From an uncultured Methylibium sp. (GTDB lineage: Bacteria > Pseudomonadota > Gammaproteobacteria > Burkholderiales > Burkholderiaceae_C): a DNA stretch of 64,000 nt. The DNA is taken from positions 1 to 64,000 of the forward strand of contig NZ_CADEFR010000018.1 in NCBI RefSeq assembly GCF_902826655.1. The letters are read 5' to 3'. Each line of letters starts with the position of its first letter. Position 1 is the first letter of the stretch. Under the pieces are notes generated by a model. It worked only from the letters and a program-made list of their open reading frames with translations. It was not told the origin of the DNA and did not search any database. This document shows positions 41,726 to 49,966 of the stretch, piece by piece. The position numbers were made by a program, and so were the translations under genes.

Positions 41726-41955
41726 CGTTGGCTGGTTGGACAACCTTCCGCGGCACGGCTTGACCGGTTGGCGGATTGCGACCCGCCTTTGCATGTTCGA
41801 CAGAACCGACAAAGGGGACGGGAAGGACCGATTTTTCGACGAGGGGACTGTAGCACCGGGCGGGTGCGCCACAGGCCCCGGAAACGGGAATCCGCAACGC
41901 TCGCGTGGCGCCGGCGCCGCGTCATCGCGTCGTCACCGGCGCGACAGGCCGCGCC

Positions 41956-42921
41956 TCACTGCACGGCGCGCGAGGTCGGCGGCTGGTCGCGCGCGGCGGT
42001 GAACACCTCGCCGCCGTCGACGGCGTCGAAACGGTACTGGGCGCCGCAGAACTCGCAGCCGACCTCGGCCAGGCCGCGTTCGGCGATCAGGCCGTCGAAC
42101 TCCTCCCGGCCCAGGCCCTGCAGCATGCGGATCACGCGCTGGCGCGAGCAGGTGCACGAGAACCGCGGCCCGTCGGCGCCCGCCAGGGGCTCGAAACGGC
42201 GCACGCTCTCTTCCCAGAACAAGCGGCGCAGGATGGTGTCGGCATCCAGGCCCAGCAGCTCCTCGGCCTTCAGGGTCGACGCCAGGTGGGCGATGCGGTT
42301 GTAGCCCTCGTTCAGGCCGATCTCGTCCTCGTTGCGGGCCCCGAGGTTGCCTTCGCCATCGACTGGCAGCCGCTGGATCAGCAGGCCGGCGGCGACGCGG
42401 TCGTCGGCGGCCAGCACGAGCCTGGTGTCGAGCTGCTCGGACTGCAGCATGTAGTGCTCCAGCACCTGCGACAGCCGCCCCAGCGGCTCGCGCCGGTCGC
42501 CGTGCAGGGGCACGACCCCCTGGTAGGGCTGCTGGCCCGGGAGCTTGTCCTCGGGGTCGAGCGTGATCGAGCAGCGTCCGCCACCGCCGGCATTGACCAT
42601 CGCCGCCAGCCCCGCGTCGGGCGGCAGCTCGCCGGTCACGCTGGCCGTGGCACGGAAGCCCAGGTCCGACCGCACCTCCGCCACCGCCAGCCGCACCGGG
42701 CCGTCGCCGTGCAGCTGCAGCAGCAGCGCGCCCTTGAACTTGATGCTGGCCTGCATCAGCACGCCCGCCGCCGCCATCTCGCCGAGCAGCGCCCGGACCG
42801 GGGCCGGGTGGGCCCGCTCGCCCTCGCGCCGCGCCAGCAGGCCGGTCCAGTCGTCGGTCAGCCGCACCAGCATGCCGCGCACCGGCAGGCCGTCGAACAG
42901 GAACTTGTGGACTTCGCTCAT
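41956..42921 (-). CDS. hslO: Redox-regulated chaperone Hsp33
   Basis: A 321-residue Hsp33 holdase, active when oxidised. The C-terminal zinc switch has the four expected cysteines: C256 and C258 (CTC) and C289 and C292 (CEFC). The N-terminal substrate-binding domain includes GGGGRCSITLDPEDKLPGQQPYQG, matching the family GYQGIV region. A 29-residue tail follows the last cysteine. It lies 16 nt after the gamma carbonic anhydrase gene. Confidence 0.95.
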   Translation of the reverse strand: MSEVHKFLFDGLPVRGMLVRLTDDWTGLLARREGERAHPAPVRALLGEMAAAGVLMQASIKFKGALLLQLHGDGPVRLAVAEVRSDLGFRATASVTGELPPDAGLAAMVNAGGGGRCSITLDPEDKLPGQQPYQGVVPLHGDRREPLGRLSQVLEHYMLQSEQLDTRLVLAADDRVAAGLLIQRLPVDGEGNLGARNEDEIGLNEGYNRIAHLASTLKAEELLGLDADTILRRLFWEESVRRFEPLAGADGPRFSCTCSRQRVIRMLQGLGREEFDGLIAERGLAEVGCEFCGAQYRFDAVDGGEVFTAARDQPPTSRAVQ

Positions 42922-42937
42922 CGTGACAAAGTGGGGT

Positions 42938-43462
42938 TCAGCCGACGCGCTTCAACACGCGCTTGTAGCGCTGAGCACGCTCGACATAGGTCTGCGAGCC
43001 GCGCCGCATGCGCTCGATGTCGTCCTCGCCCAGCGCCCGGACCGCCTTGGCCGGGCTGCCGAGGATCAGCATGCCTTCGGCGAACTCCTTGCCTTCGGTC
43101 ACCAGCGCGCCGGCGCCGATCAGGCAATGGCGGCCGATCCGCGCCTTGTTCAGCACCACGGCCTGGATCCCGACCAGCGCGCCGTCCTCGATCGTGCAGC
43201 CGTGCAGCATGGCCTGGTGTCCGACCGTCACGCCCTCGCCGATGACCAGCGGGCAGCCCGGGTCGGTGTGCAGCACCGCGCCTTCCTGGACGTTGGAGTG
43301 CCGGCCGATGGTGATCGGCTCGTTGTCGCCGCGGATCACCACGTGGGACCAGATGCTCGCGCCCTCCTCGACGATCACCGCGCCGATCAGCTCGGCGCTG
43401 TCGGCCACGTAGGCGGTCTCGTGCACCTGCGGCACCCGGTCGTCGAGCTGGAACAAGGCCAT
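42938..43462 (-). CDS. Gamma-class carbonic anhydrase family protein
   Basis: A 174-residue left-handed beta-helix protein with hexapeptide repeats (SIWSHVVIRGDNEPITIG, VQEGAVLHTDPGCPLVIG, TVGHQAMLHGCTIED). The histidines expected to bind metal lie in VLHTD and VGHQAMLHGC. The family (YrdA/PaaY-like) includes active gamma carbonic anhydrases and related hydrolases. The start gives MALFQLDDRVPQVHE and is preceded by CCGGAG. It diverges from the DUF455 gene and shares its AT-rich promoter island. Confidence 0.92.
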   Translation of the reverse strand: MALFQLDDRVPQVHETAYVADSAELIGAVIVEEGASIWSHVVIRGDNEPITIGRHSNVQEGAVLHTDPGCPLVIGEGVTVGHQAMLHGCTIEDGALVGIQAVVLNKARIGRHCLIGAGALVTEGKEFAEGMLILGSPAKAVRALGEDDIERMRRGSQTYVERAQRYKRVLKRVG

Positions 43463-43480
43463 GCGGCACTCCGGCAAAGC

Positions 43481-43490
43481 CATAATTTTA
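43481..43490. promoter_or_regulatory. Shared AT island with -10 elements on both strands
   Basis: On the plus strand CATAAT (43481-43486) ends 7 nt before the DUF455 ATG at 43494, so that mRNA would start at the ATG. On the minus strand TAAAAT (43485-43490) lies 22 nt before the carbonic anhydrase ATG and gives a leader of about 16 nt with a CCGGAG site. The two hexamers overlap, so the divergent promoters would compete for polymerase. -35 elements are not evident. Confidence 0.55.
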
Positions 43491-43493
43491 CGG

Positions 43494-44309
43494 ATGCCCG
43501 CCTCGACTGACGTCGCTCCCCTGCCGGACCTGCGCCGGGCGGCCCTGGCCGCGCTGCAGGAGACCGAGCCCGGTGCGAAGGTCGCCGCGGCCCGCGCCCT
43601 GGCACTGCGACGCGACGACGCTCCGCTCGACGTCGTCGCCGAGCTCCGGCCCGCCGGCGACTTGCCCGGTCGACCGGGACGCCCGCACCTCGTGCCGGCG
43701 CTGCGGGTGCGCCAGCGGCCGGCCTCGACGCCCGAAGGCCGTGCCGGCCTGCTGCATGCCATCGCGCACATCGAGTTCAACGCCATCAACCTGGCGCTCG
43801 ACGCCGTCTGGCGCTTTGCCGGTCTGCCCGCGGCCTACTACCGCGACTGGGTCCGCGTCGCCGGCGAGGAGGCGCACCACTTCTCGCTGCTGCGCGAGCA
43901 CCTGCAGTCGCTGGGCCGCGACTACGGCGACTTCGACGCCCACGACGGCCTGTGGACCATGACCGCGCGCACTGCCCACGACCCGGTCGCGCGCATGGCG
44001 CTCGTGCCGCGCACGCTGGAGGCGCGCGGCCTCGACGCCACGCCTCCGCTGCAGCGGAAGTTCGCGCGGGCCGGCGACCGGCATGCCGTCGACATCCTGG
44101 CCGTCATCCTGCGTGACGAGATCGGCCATGTCGCCATCGGCAACCGCTGGTACCGCTGGCTGTGCGACCGCGACGGGCTGGACCCGGTGGCGCTGTACCC
44201 GCAGCTCGCCGAGCGCTACGACGCGCCGAAGCCGCGGCCGCCGCTGAACCTGGATGCCCGCGAGGCCGCGGGCTTCACGGCCGAGGAGATGGCCTGGTTG
44301 AGCGCTTGA
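43494..44309 (+). CDS. DUF455 ferritin-like protein
   Basis: A 271-residue protein of the DUF455 family. Candidate di-iron ligands are arranged as in ferritin-like four-helix bundles: E94 in AHIEFNAINL, E125/H128 in GEEAHHFSLL and E209/H212 in RDEIGHVAIG. The family has no settled function; relatives of this fold include tRNA hydroxylase MiaE, so an oxidative RNA or metabolite modification is one possibility. The start gives MPASTDVAPLPD and coincides with the predicted transcript start. Confidence 0.85.
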   Translation: MPASTDVAPLPDLRRAALAALQETEPGAKVAAARALALRRDDAPLDVVAELRPAGDLPGRPGRPHLVPALRVRQRPASTPEGRAGLLHAIAHIEFNAINLALDAVWRFAGLPAAYYRDWVRVAGEEAHHFSLLREHLQSLGRDYGDFDAHDGLWTMTARTAHDPVARMALVPRTLEARGLDATPPLQRKFARAGDRHAVDILAVILRDEIGHVAIGNRWYRWLCDRDGLDPVALYPQLAERYDAPKPRPPLNLDAREAAGFTAEEMAWLSA

Positions 44310-44312
44310 GCG

Positions 44313-44915
44313 TCAGAGGCCGCCGACAAAGTAGCGCTTCAGCCCCGCCAGGATCATCTCGACCGCGATCGCGGTCAGCACCAGGCCCATCAGCTTCTCG
44401 ATCGCCGACACCATCGAGTGGCCCAGCAGCTTGCGGATGCGCTCGGCAGCCAGCATCACCAGGGCACAGACCGCCATCGCGGCCGTGACGGCGCCGACCC
44501 ACTGCATCAGCTTCTCGGGCTGGCGCGACGCCAGCAGCAGCACCGTCGCCATCGCCGACGGGCCGGCCAGCAAGGGGACGGCCAGCGGAAAGATCAGCGG
44601 TTCGCGCGCGCCGCCCTCGGACGCATAGATCTGCGAGCCCGAACTGAAGATCATGCGGATCGCGATGATCAGCAGGATCACGCCGCCGGCCACCTCGAGC
44701 GAACGCTCCGACAGGTGCATCAGCGCCAGGAAGCTCTCGCCCGAGAACATGAAGGCCAGCAGCACGACCAGCGCGATCAGCGACTCGCGCAGCGCGATGA
44801 TCTTGCGCCGCGGCGGCGAGACCCCCTTGAGCACCGAGATGAAGATCGGCAGGCTGCCGAAGGGGTCCAGCACCAGCAGCAGCAGGACGAAGGCGGAGAC
44901 GAAGCTGTGATCCAT
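44313..44915 (-). CDS. MarC family integral membrane protein
   Basis: A 200-residue protein with six predicted membrane helices. The N-terminal VLDPFGSLPIFISVLKG and the central PLAVPLLAGPSAMATVLLL are family hallmarks of MarC/YhgN. Despite the name (multiple antibiotic resistance locus), the family function is unknown. It converges with the DUF455 gene with only 3 nt between the stops. Confidence 0.9.
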   Translation of the reverse strand: MDHSFVSAFVLLLLVLDPFGSLPIFISVLKGVSPPRRKIIALRESLIALVVLLAFMFSGESFLALMHLSERSLEVAGGVILLIIAIRMIFSSGSQIYASEGGAREPLIFPLAVPLLAGPSAMATVLLLASRQPEKLMQWVGAVTAAMAVCALVMLAAERIRKLLGHSMVSAIEKLMGLVLTAIAVEMILAGLKRYFVGGL

Positions 44916-44960
44916 GCCGCGATTGTCTCCGCGGCGCGTCGGCGCGCGGCCGGCCGCGCT

Positions 44961-45686
44961 TCACTTGCCCGATGCGACGGGCAAGTTCCCGCGGGTTCGC
45001 TCCGCAGCGGGCAGCGCGCGCGGCCCATCCAGCCAGCGCATGTGCAGCCAGGCCGCGACTGCACCCAGCGCCGTGCCGGCATAGGCATCGAGCGCGACGT
45101 GCTGGCGGATCGCCATCGTCGACCACAGGATCCCCAGACACCACAGGAGGTTCAGCAGGCGTGGCGACCAGCCGGCCCCCAGCTCGCGCAGCATCCGCTC
45201 GAACCACAGGCCGGTGAAGACCGCGAAGGCCACGTGCAGCGACGGACAGGCATTGCGCGGCGCGTCCAGTTCCTTCAGGAAGGCCAGCGAGGCGTGCGCA
45301 CCCCAGTCGGCATCGTTGACGACGACCGTCGTCGGCCACAGCAGGAAGATCAGCAGGCCGACCACGCTGAGCGCAATGGTCGCGACCGCGTACGACACGA
45401 CCTCGCGGCGGTCCTTCAGGAAAGCCGGCGCGAGCGACACGTAGAGCCACAGCGACACGTACAGCGGGATCGCCGCCGGCTCGAAGCCGATCAGGCCGTC
45501 CAGCCAGGTGAGCGGCATCACCGTCACCTCGCCCTGCGGATGGCGCAGCACCCAGAAGTAGGCCCAGAAGAAGACCGGGATGATCAGCATCGTGCCGATC
45601 GCCTTGTAGGGCGCCAGCGTCCGCACGCGCGGCCCGAGCTGGCGCCACCAGGCGATTGCGGAGGTCCGGGCACCATCGGAAGGCAT
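44961..45686 (-). CDS. PAP2-superfamily membrane phosphatase/transferase
   Basis: A 241-residue membrane protein with about six helices. It carries CPSLHVAFAVF and STMAIRQHVALDAYAG, the two histidine-containing motifs of the PAP2_3 branch (lipid phosphatases and inositol-phosphorylceramide-synthase-like transferases). The substrate is likely a phospholipid or prenyl phosphate but cannot be named. The start gives MPSDGARTSAIAWW; a -10-like hexamer ends 5 nt before it. Confidence 0.85.
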   Translation of the reverse strand: MPSDGARTSAIAWWRQLGPRVRTLAPYKAIGTMLIIPVFFWAYFWVLRHPQGEVTVMPLTWLDGLIGFEPAAIPLYVSLWLYVSLAPAFLKDRREVVSYAVATIALSVVGLLIFLLWPTTVVVNDADWGAHASLAFLKELDAPRNACPSLHVAFAVFTGLWFERMLRELGAGWSPRLLNLLWCLGILWSTMAIRQHVALDAYAGTALGAVAAWLHMRWLDGPRALPAAERTRGNLPVASGK

Positions 45687-45691
45687 GCGCG

Positions 45692-45697
45692 AGCTTA
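45692..45697 (-). promoter_or_regulatory. -10-like hexamer just before the PAP2 gene
   Basis: TAAGCT on the minus strand keeps the key T, A and final T of the -10 consensus and ends 5 nt before the ATG at 45686, which would make the mRNA leaderless. The rest of the 134-nt gap up to the VWA gene holds only a weak GCTCCG/CGGAGC stem (45784-45810). Confidence 0.35.
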
Positions 45698-45820
45698 GCG
45701 CAGCGTGGTGGCGGCCTCGTGACCGCATGCGTCTAGATCGTCACCAAGACCTCTCCGCTTCAAGCCTTGCCCGCGGGTGCCTTGCTCCGCAACGGCCGCC
45801 GCGACGGAGCGTCCAGTTGC

Positions 45821-46894
45821 TCACAGCACCCGATGGAACCACGCCACCGACAGACCGCCGGACAACAGCAGCAGCAGCAGCGCGGCGCCCGCGACGAGCG
45901 CCGTCACTTCGGTCTGGCGGGTCTCCAGGACGATGCGGGTGTTCAGCGTCTCGTAGATTTTCTTGAGATCGGTCGCGGTACCGGCGCGGAAGTACTCGCC
46001 CTGGGTCATGGTGGCGATGCTCTTGAGCGTGTCCTCGTCGAGGCGGACGTGCACCGACCAGCCCTCGAAGCCGATCGTCGTGCCTTCGGGCGTGCCGACC
46101 CCGACGGTATAGACGCGCACGCCGCGGTCGGCCGCCAGCCGCGCCGCGGCCAGCGGGTCGGGGCCGGTGGTGCGCTGGCCGTCGGACAGCAGGATGATGA
46201 CCGCCTCGTTGTGCGACCCGGCCGGCACCGGCGTGACCTCGACCGGCGGCTTCGGACCGGTCGGCGCCTCGCGTCCGCCCAGCGGGGCGGCACGGCGCGC
46301 GTCGGCACCGGCCTGGCTGCGCTGCAGCGCCTCGACGCTGAGGTTGTGGTCGGGGAACAGCGCCGCGAGCGCGACCACCAGCCCGCTGCCGGTGGCCGTG
46401 GCGCGCTGCAGCTGGAACCGGTCGATCGCGGCCAGCACGTCCTCGCGGCTGCGCGTCGGCGCCTGCACCAGCTGGGCCGTCGCCGCGAACGCGACGACGC
46501 CGACGCGCGTGTTCGGCGGCTGGTCGGCGACGAAGGCGCGCGCCGCCGCCTGCGCCGCCTCGAGCCGGCTCGGCTCGACATCGGTGGCCCGCATGCTGCC
46601 GGAAACGTCCATCGCCAGGATCACGGTCTGCTGCTGGCTGGGCAGGCTCAGCACCGCCTGCGGACGCGCCAGCGCCACCAGCAAGGCCGCCAGCGCCAGC
46701 AGGAACAGCGCCGGCGGCACATGGCGCCGCCAGGCCGACGCGGCACCCATAGCCTCCTTGACCAGCGCCAGGCTGGCGTAGCGCAGGGCTGCGCGACGGC
46801 GTCGCCGCAGCAGCCACAGGTACAGCGCCACCAGCACCGGTGCGAGCAGCAGGCCCCACAGCAGCTCGGGCCAGACGAAGCTGACGGGGATCAT
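45821..46894 (-). CDS. BatA-like von Willebrand factor A membrane protein
   Basis: A 357-residue protein with two N-terminal membrane helices (about residues 9-29 and 60-77), a periplasmic or cytoplasmic VWA domain with the MIDAS motif DVSGS (96-100), and a C-terminal helix (about 328-347). This is the layout of BatA/BatB in Bat aerotolerance operons. Its ATG overlaps the DUF58 stop as ATGA. With the MoxR ATPase and DUF58 protein it forms the standard three-part module, thought to act as a metal-dependent chaperone system. Confidence 0.92.
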   Translation of the reverse strand: MIPVSFVWPELLWGLLLAPVLVALYLWLLRRRRRAALRYASLALVKEAMGAASAWRRHVPPALFLLALAALLVALARPQAVLSLPSQQQTVILAMDVSGSMRATDVEPSRLEAAQAAARAFVADQPPNTRVGVVAFAATAQLVQAPTRSREDVLAAIDRFQLQRATATGSGLVVALAALFPDHNLSVEALQRSQAGADARRAAPLGGREAPTGPKPPVEVTPVPAGSHNEAVIILLSDGQRTTGPDPLAAARLAADRGVRVYTVGVGTPEGTTIGFEGWSVHVRLDEDTLKSIATMTQGEYFRAGTATDLKKIYETLNTRIVLETRQTEVTALVAGAALLLLLLSGGLSVAWFHRVL

Positions 46895-47847
46895 GGGCGC
46901 CCCCCCGCGACCGCCCCGCCCGCCAGCCGCTGCGCCACGCGACGCCGCAGGCGCACGAAGTGCAGCAGCGCCTCGGCCAGGTCGTCGTTGCTCGACAGCT
47001 CGAGCGCATCGACCCCTGCCGCGCCCAGCGCGGCCTGCAGCGCTGCCTCGCGCCGCTCCACGGCCTCGGCGTGGCGGGCACGGAAGCGCCGGTCGTGGGT
47101 GTCGACCAGGATCTGCTCGCCGGTCTCGGCATCGCCCATCAGCAGCAGGCCGAGGTCGGGCAGTTCGCCGTCGAGCGGGTCGGTCAGGCGCACGGCGACC
47201 ACGTCGTGGCGCTGCGCCAGCCGTGCCAGCGGCGCCTCCCAGCCGGGCTCGCTGAGGAAGTCGGACACGACGAAGACCTGCGAGCGGCGCTTCAGCAGCG
47301 GCTGCGCGGCCTCCAGCAGCTCGTGCAGGCGCGTGCCCGCCGCGACCGGCGTCCGGCCGCGCCGCGGCGTCGCGCCGCCCGGCTGCAGCAGCTGGTGGAC
47401 GAGCCGCAGCACGTGCCGGCGCCCGCTGCCGGTCATCACGACCGCGTCGACGCCCTGCCGGTAGCGCAGCGCGCCGACGCGGTTGCCGCGATGCGCCAGC
47501 AGCCGGGCCAGCGTCGCGACGAAGTCCAGCGCCATCGTGGCCCGCGAGGTGTTCGCACCGATCTCGGACGACGGGCTCAGGTCCACCAGGAACCAGGCCG
47601 TCAGGTCGCGGTCCTCGTGATACTCGCGGACGTGCGGTACGCCCAGCCGGGCGGTGACGTTCCAGTCGATGTGGCGCACGTCGTCGTGGGTCTGGTACTC
47701 GCGCAGGTCTGCCAGGTCGTCGCCGACGCCGCGCAGCAGGCCGCGGTAGTCGCCGTGCAGCGCGCCGTCCAGGCGCCGCAGCACGCGCCATTCGAGCCGC
47801 AGCAGCAGCCGCTCGGCGTCCAGGCCGGGAGGCAGGGTCGCCTTCAT
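46891..47847 (-). CDS. DUF58 domain protein of the MoxR operon
   Basis: A 318-residue soluble DUF58 protein with the hallmark HIDWNVTARLGVPHVREY followed by RDLTAWFLVDLSPS, a degenerate VWA-like fold. DUF58 proteins accompany MoxR ATPases and VWA proteins almost invariably. Both ends overlap neighbours by 4 bases (MoxR upstream, VWA downstream), so the three proteins are probably made in fixed ratio. The molecular role is unknown. Confidence 0.93.
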   Translation of the reverse strand: MKATLPPGLDAERLLLRLEWRVLRRLDGALHGDYRGLLRGVGDDLADLREYQTHDDVRHIDWNVTARLGVPHVREYHEDRDLTAWFLVDLSPSSEIGANTSRATMALDFVATLARLLAHRGNRVGALRYRQGVDAVVMTGSGRRHVLRLVHQLLQPGGATPRRGRTPVAAGTRLHELLEAAQPLLKRRSQVFVVSDFLSEPGWEAPLARLAQRHDVVAVRLTDPLDGELPDLGLLLMGDAETGEQILVDTHDRRFRARHAEAVERREAALQAALGAAGVDALELSSNDDLAEALLHFVRLRRRVAQRLAGGAVAGGRP

Positions 47848-48878
47848 TGCAGCGGAGCGGCCGTCCCGTTCGAGCCCGCGTGGGCCCCGCGCCGCGCGGC
47901 CAGCGGCGTGGCCGGTGCGCGGATCTTGCGCAGCAGGCTGGCGATCAGCGCGTCGGCCGTCACGCCTTCGGCCAGCGCCTGGTAGGACAGCACCAGGCGG
48001 TGCCGCAGCACGTCGGGCACCAGCTCGATCACGTCCTCGGGCAGCACGTAGTCGCGGCCGCGCAGCAGCGCCAGCGCGCGCGCGCCCTCGATCAGGTGGA
48101 TGCTGGCGCGCGGGCTGGCCCCGAAGCTGATCTGCGGCGCCAGTTCGGCCAGGCCATGCTTGCCGGGATGGCGGGTCGCCGCCACCAGCTTGACCGCGTA
48201 CTGGATCAGCGCCGGCTCGACGAAGCTCTGGCGGCAGGCCCGCTGCAGCGCCGCCAGCTCGTCGCTGCCCAGCACCGGCTGGACCTGCGGCCACTCGCCC
48301 GTGACGCGCTCGACGATGACGAACTCCTCTTCCTCGCTCGGGTAGCCGACGACCACCTTCATCATGAAGCGGTCGATCTGCGCCTCGGGCAGCGGGTAGG
48401 TGCCCTCGGTCTCGATCGGGTTCTGCGTCGCCATCACGAGGAAGGGCTGGGCCACCCGGTGGGTCTCGCCCGCGATCGTGACCTGGCGCTCCTGCATCAC
48501 CTCGAGCAGCGCACTCTGCACCTTGGCGGGTGCTCGATTGATCTCGTCGGCCAGCAGCAGGTTGGTGAAGACGGGGCCGAGCGCGGTGCTGAACTCGCCG
48601 GTCTTCTGGTTGAAGACGCGCGTGCCGACCAGGTCGGCCGGCAGCAGGTCGGGCGTGAACTGGATGCGCCGGAACGCGCCCTGCAGCACCAGCGCCAGCG
48701 TCTTGACGGTCTGCGTCTTGGCCAGGCCCGGCACGCCCTCGACCAGCAGGTGGCCCTGCGCCAGCATCGCGATCAGCACGCGCTCGAGGAACTGGTCCTG
48801 GCCGACCACGACCTTCTTCACTTCGTAGAGCACGCGCTGCATCTGGGCCGCGACGTCTTCGGGGTTCATGGCTTGCAT
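47844..48878 (-). CDS. MoxR-family AAA+ ATPase
   Basis: A 344-residue AAA+ ATPase. Walker A is GVPGLAKT (residues 48-55), Walker B and sensor stretches are LLLADEINRAPAKVQSALLE and MATQNPIETEGTYPLPEAQ, and the C-terminal lid carries FGASPRASIHLIEGARALA. MoxR proteins act with VWA partners in protein maturation or metal insertion. The first of two nearby ATGs (MQAMNPED) is chosen; the second is 9 nt inside. The gene follows the S1C protease gene by 26 nt. Confidence 0.95.
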   Translation of the reverse strand: MQAMNPEDVAAQMQRVLYEVKKVVVGQDQFLERVLIAMLAQGHLLVEGVPGLAKTQTVKTLALVLQGAFRRIQFTPDLLPADLVGTRVFNQKTGEFSTALGPVFTNLLLADEINRAPAKVQSALLEVMQERQVTIAGETHRVAQPFLVMATQNPIETEGTYPLPEAQIDRFMMKVVVGYPSEEEEFVIVERVTGEWPQVQPVLGSDELAALQRACRQSFVEPALIQYAVKLVAATRHPGKHGLAELAPQISFGASPRASIHLIEGARALALLRGRDYVLPEDVIELVPDVLRHRLVLSYQALAEGVTADALIASLLRKIRAPATPLAARRGAHAGSNGTAAPLQ

Positions 48879-48904
48879 CGGAAGTCCTGCGAAGGTCGGA
48901 AGAA

Positions 48905-49846
48905 TCAGGCAGGCGGCATGCCGGCGGCCGCGGCGGCGTCCTCGATCGGCACGGCCAGGCCGATGCCGATGAAGACCGCCTGGTCGGTCGGGTTCATGAT
49001 CGCCGCGACGATGCCGACGACCTGGCCGTCGAGCGTCAACAGCGGCCCGCCCGAGTTGCCCGGGTTGGCGGCTGCATCGAACTGGATCAGGTTGGACAGC
49101 AAGGTGCGCCCGTCGCCGGCCCGGTGCTCGCGGCCCAGGCCCGAGACGACGCCGGCCGACACGCTGGGCCCGATGCCGAACGGGAAGCCGACCGCCACCA
49201 CCTCGTCGCCCGGCTGCAGGCCGGCGGTCGGCCGCAGCGTGGCCGGCTGCACCCCCTCGTCGGGCAGCTTGCGCAGCTTCAGCACCGCGAGGTCCTTGTC
49301 CGGGCGGGCGCCGGCCAGCGTGGCCTCGATCTCGGTGCCGTCGTGCAGCGACACCATGATGCGTTCGGCGCCGACGACCACGTGCAGGCTGGTCAGCACC
49401 GTGCCGTCTTCCTTGATGATGATGCCGCTGCCGGTCGCGCGCTGCCGCGGCAGGTCGAGATTGCGGCGGTCGTCGGGCAGTTCGGTGCGCACCCGCACGA
49501 GCGAGGGCATCACCGCCGCCGCGGCCCTGGCGGCGCGCGACGGGAGGTCCTTGGTCTGCAGCGTGTGCAGGACCGCCGCGTCGATGTCCTTCTGCGTCAG
49601 CGGCGGCGGCAGCGCCTGGCGCTGCCCGGCCTGCCACGCGGCGCCGACCATCAGCACCAGCGCCAGCGCACCGACGAAGCCCAGGGTCCGCGGATGCCGC
49701 GCCAGCAGCGCGCGCCAGCGCGATGCCCGGGCGACGACCGGCGCCGCGAGCGGCGCTTCGGCCGCGGCCGGCGGCAGCTGCACCGATGCTCCCGCGGGCC
49801 GCGCCTGCGTGCGTGGAGACCGGCTGTAGAGCGTCGCCCTTCTCAT
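48905..49846 (-). CDS. Membrane-anchored S1C (trypsin-like) serine protease without PDZ domain
   Basis: A 313-residue protease with a long proline/alanine-rich N-terminus, one membrane helix (about residues 56-74) and an HtrA-type catalytic domain with the intact triad H155 (TSLHVVVG), D185 (KDLAVLK) and S265 (GNSGGPL). The protein ends about 45 residues after the serine, so the PDZ domains of DegP/DegS are missing. The start at 49846 (MRRATLYS) is favoured by GGGAG just upstream; a GTG 6 nt earlier is possible. Its position 26 nt before moxR suggests a functional link. Confidence 0.9.
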   Translation of the reverse strand: MRRATLYSRSPRTQARPAGASVQLPPAAAEAPLAAPVVARASRWRALLARHPRTLGFVGALALVLMVGAAWQAGQRQALPPPLTQKDIDAAVLHTLQTKDLPSRAARAAAAVMPSLVRVRTELPDDRRNLDLPRQRATGSGIIIKEDGTVLTSLHVVVGAERIMVSLHDGTEIEATLAGARPDKDLAVLKLRKLPDEGVQPATLRPTAGLQPGDEVVAVGFPFGIGPSVSAGVVSGLGREHRAGDGRTLLSNLIQFDAAANPGNSGGPLLTLDGQVVGIVAAIMNPTDQAVFIGIGLAVPIEDAAAAAGMPPA

Positions 49847-49966
49847 CGCCACTCCCGGTTCGCGGTCTGCGGTGCAGGCCGCCTTGGTCGTCGGCGTGAC
49901 AGTAGCACGGCCCCAAGCCCCCGCGGCAGCGCCGGGCTATTGCGCGGCGGGCTCCGGACCGGCGGC

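Noticed and set aside
38360-42304. A 1314-codon open frame on the plus strand, antisense to odhA and odhB
   Set aside because: It is the antisense shadow of highly conserved minus-strand genes. GC-rich codon use removes stop codons on the opposite strand; its translation is low-complexity and matches no family.
45784-45810. GCTCCG/CGGAGC stem downstream of the VWA gene as terminator
   Set aside because: Only 6 bp with a long loop and no T-run on the transcribed strand.
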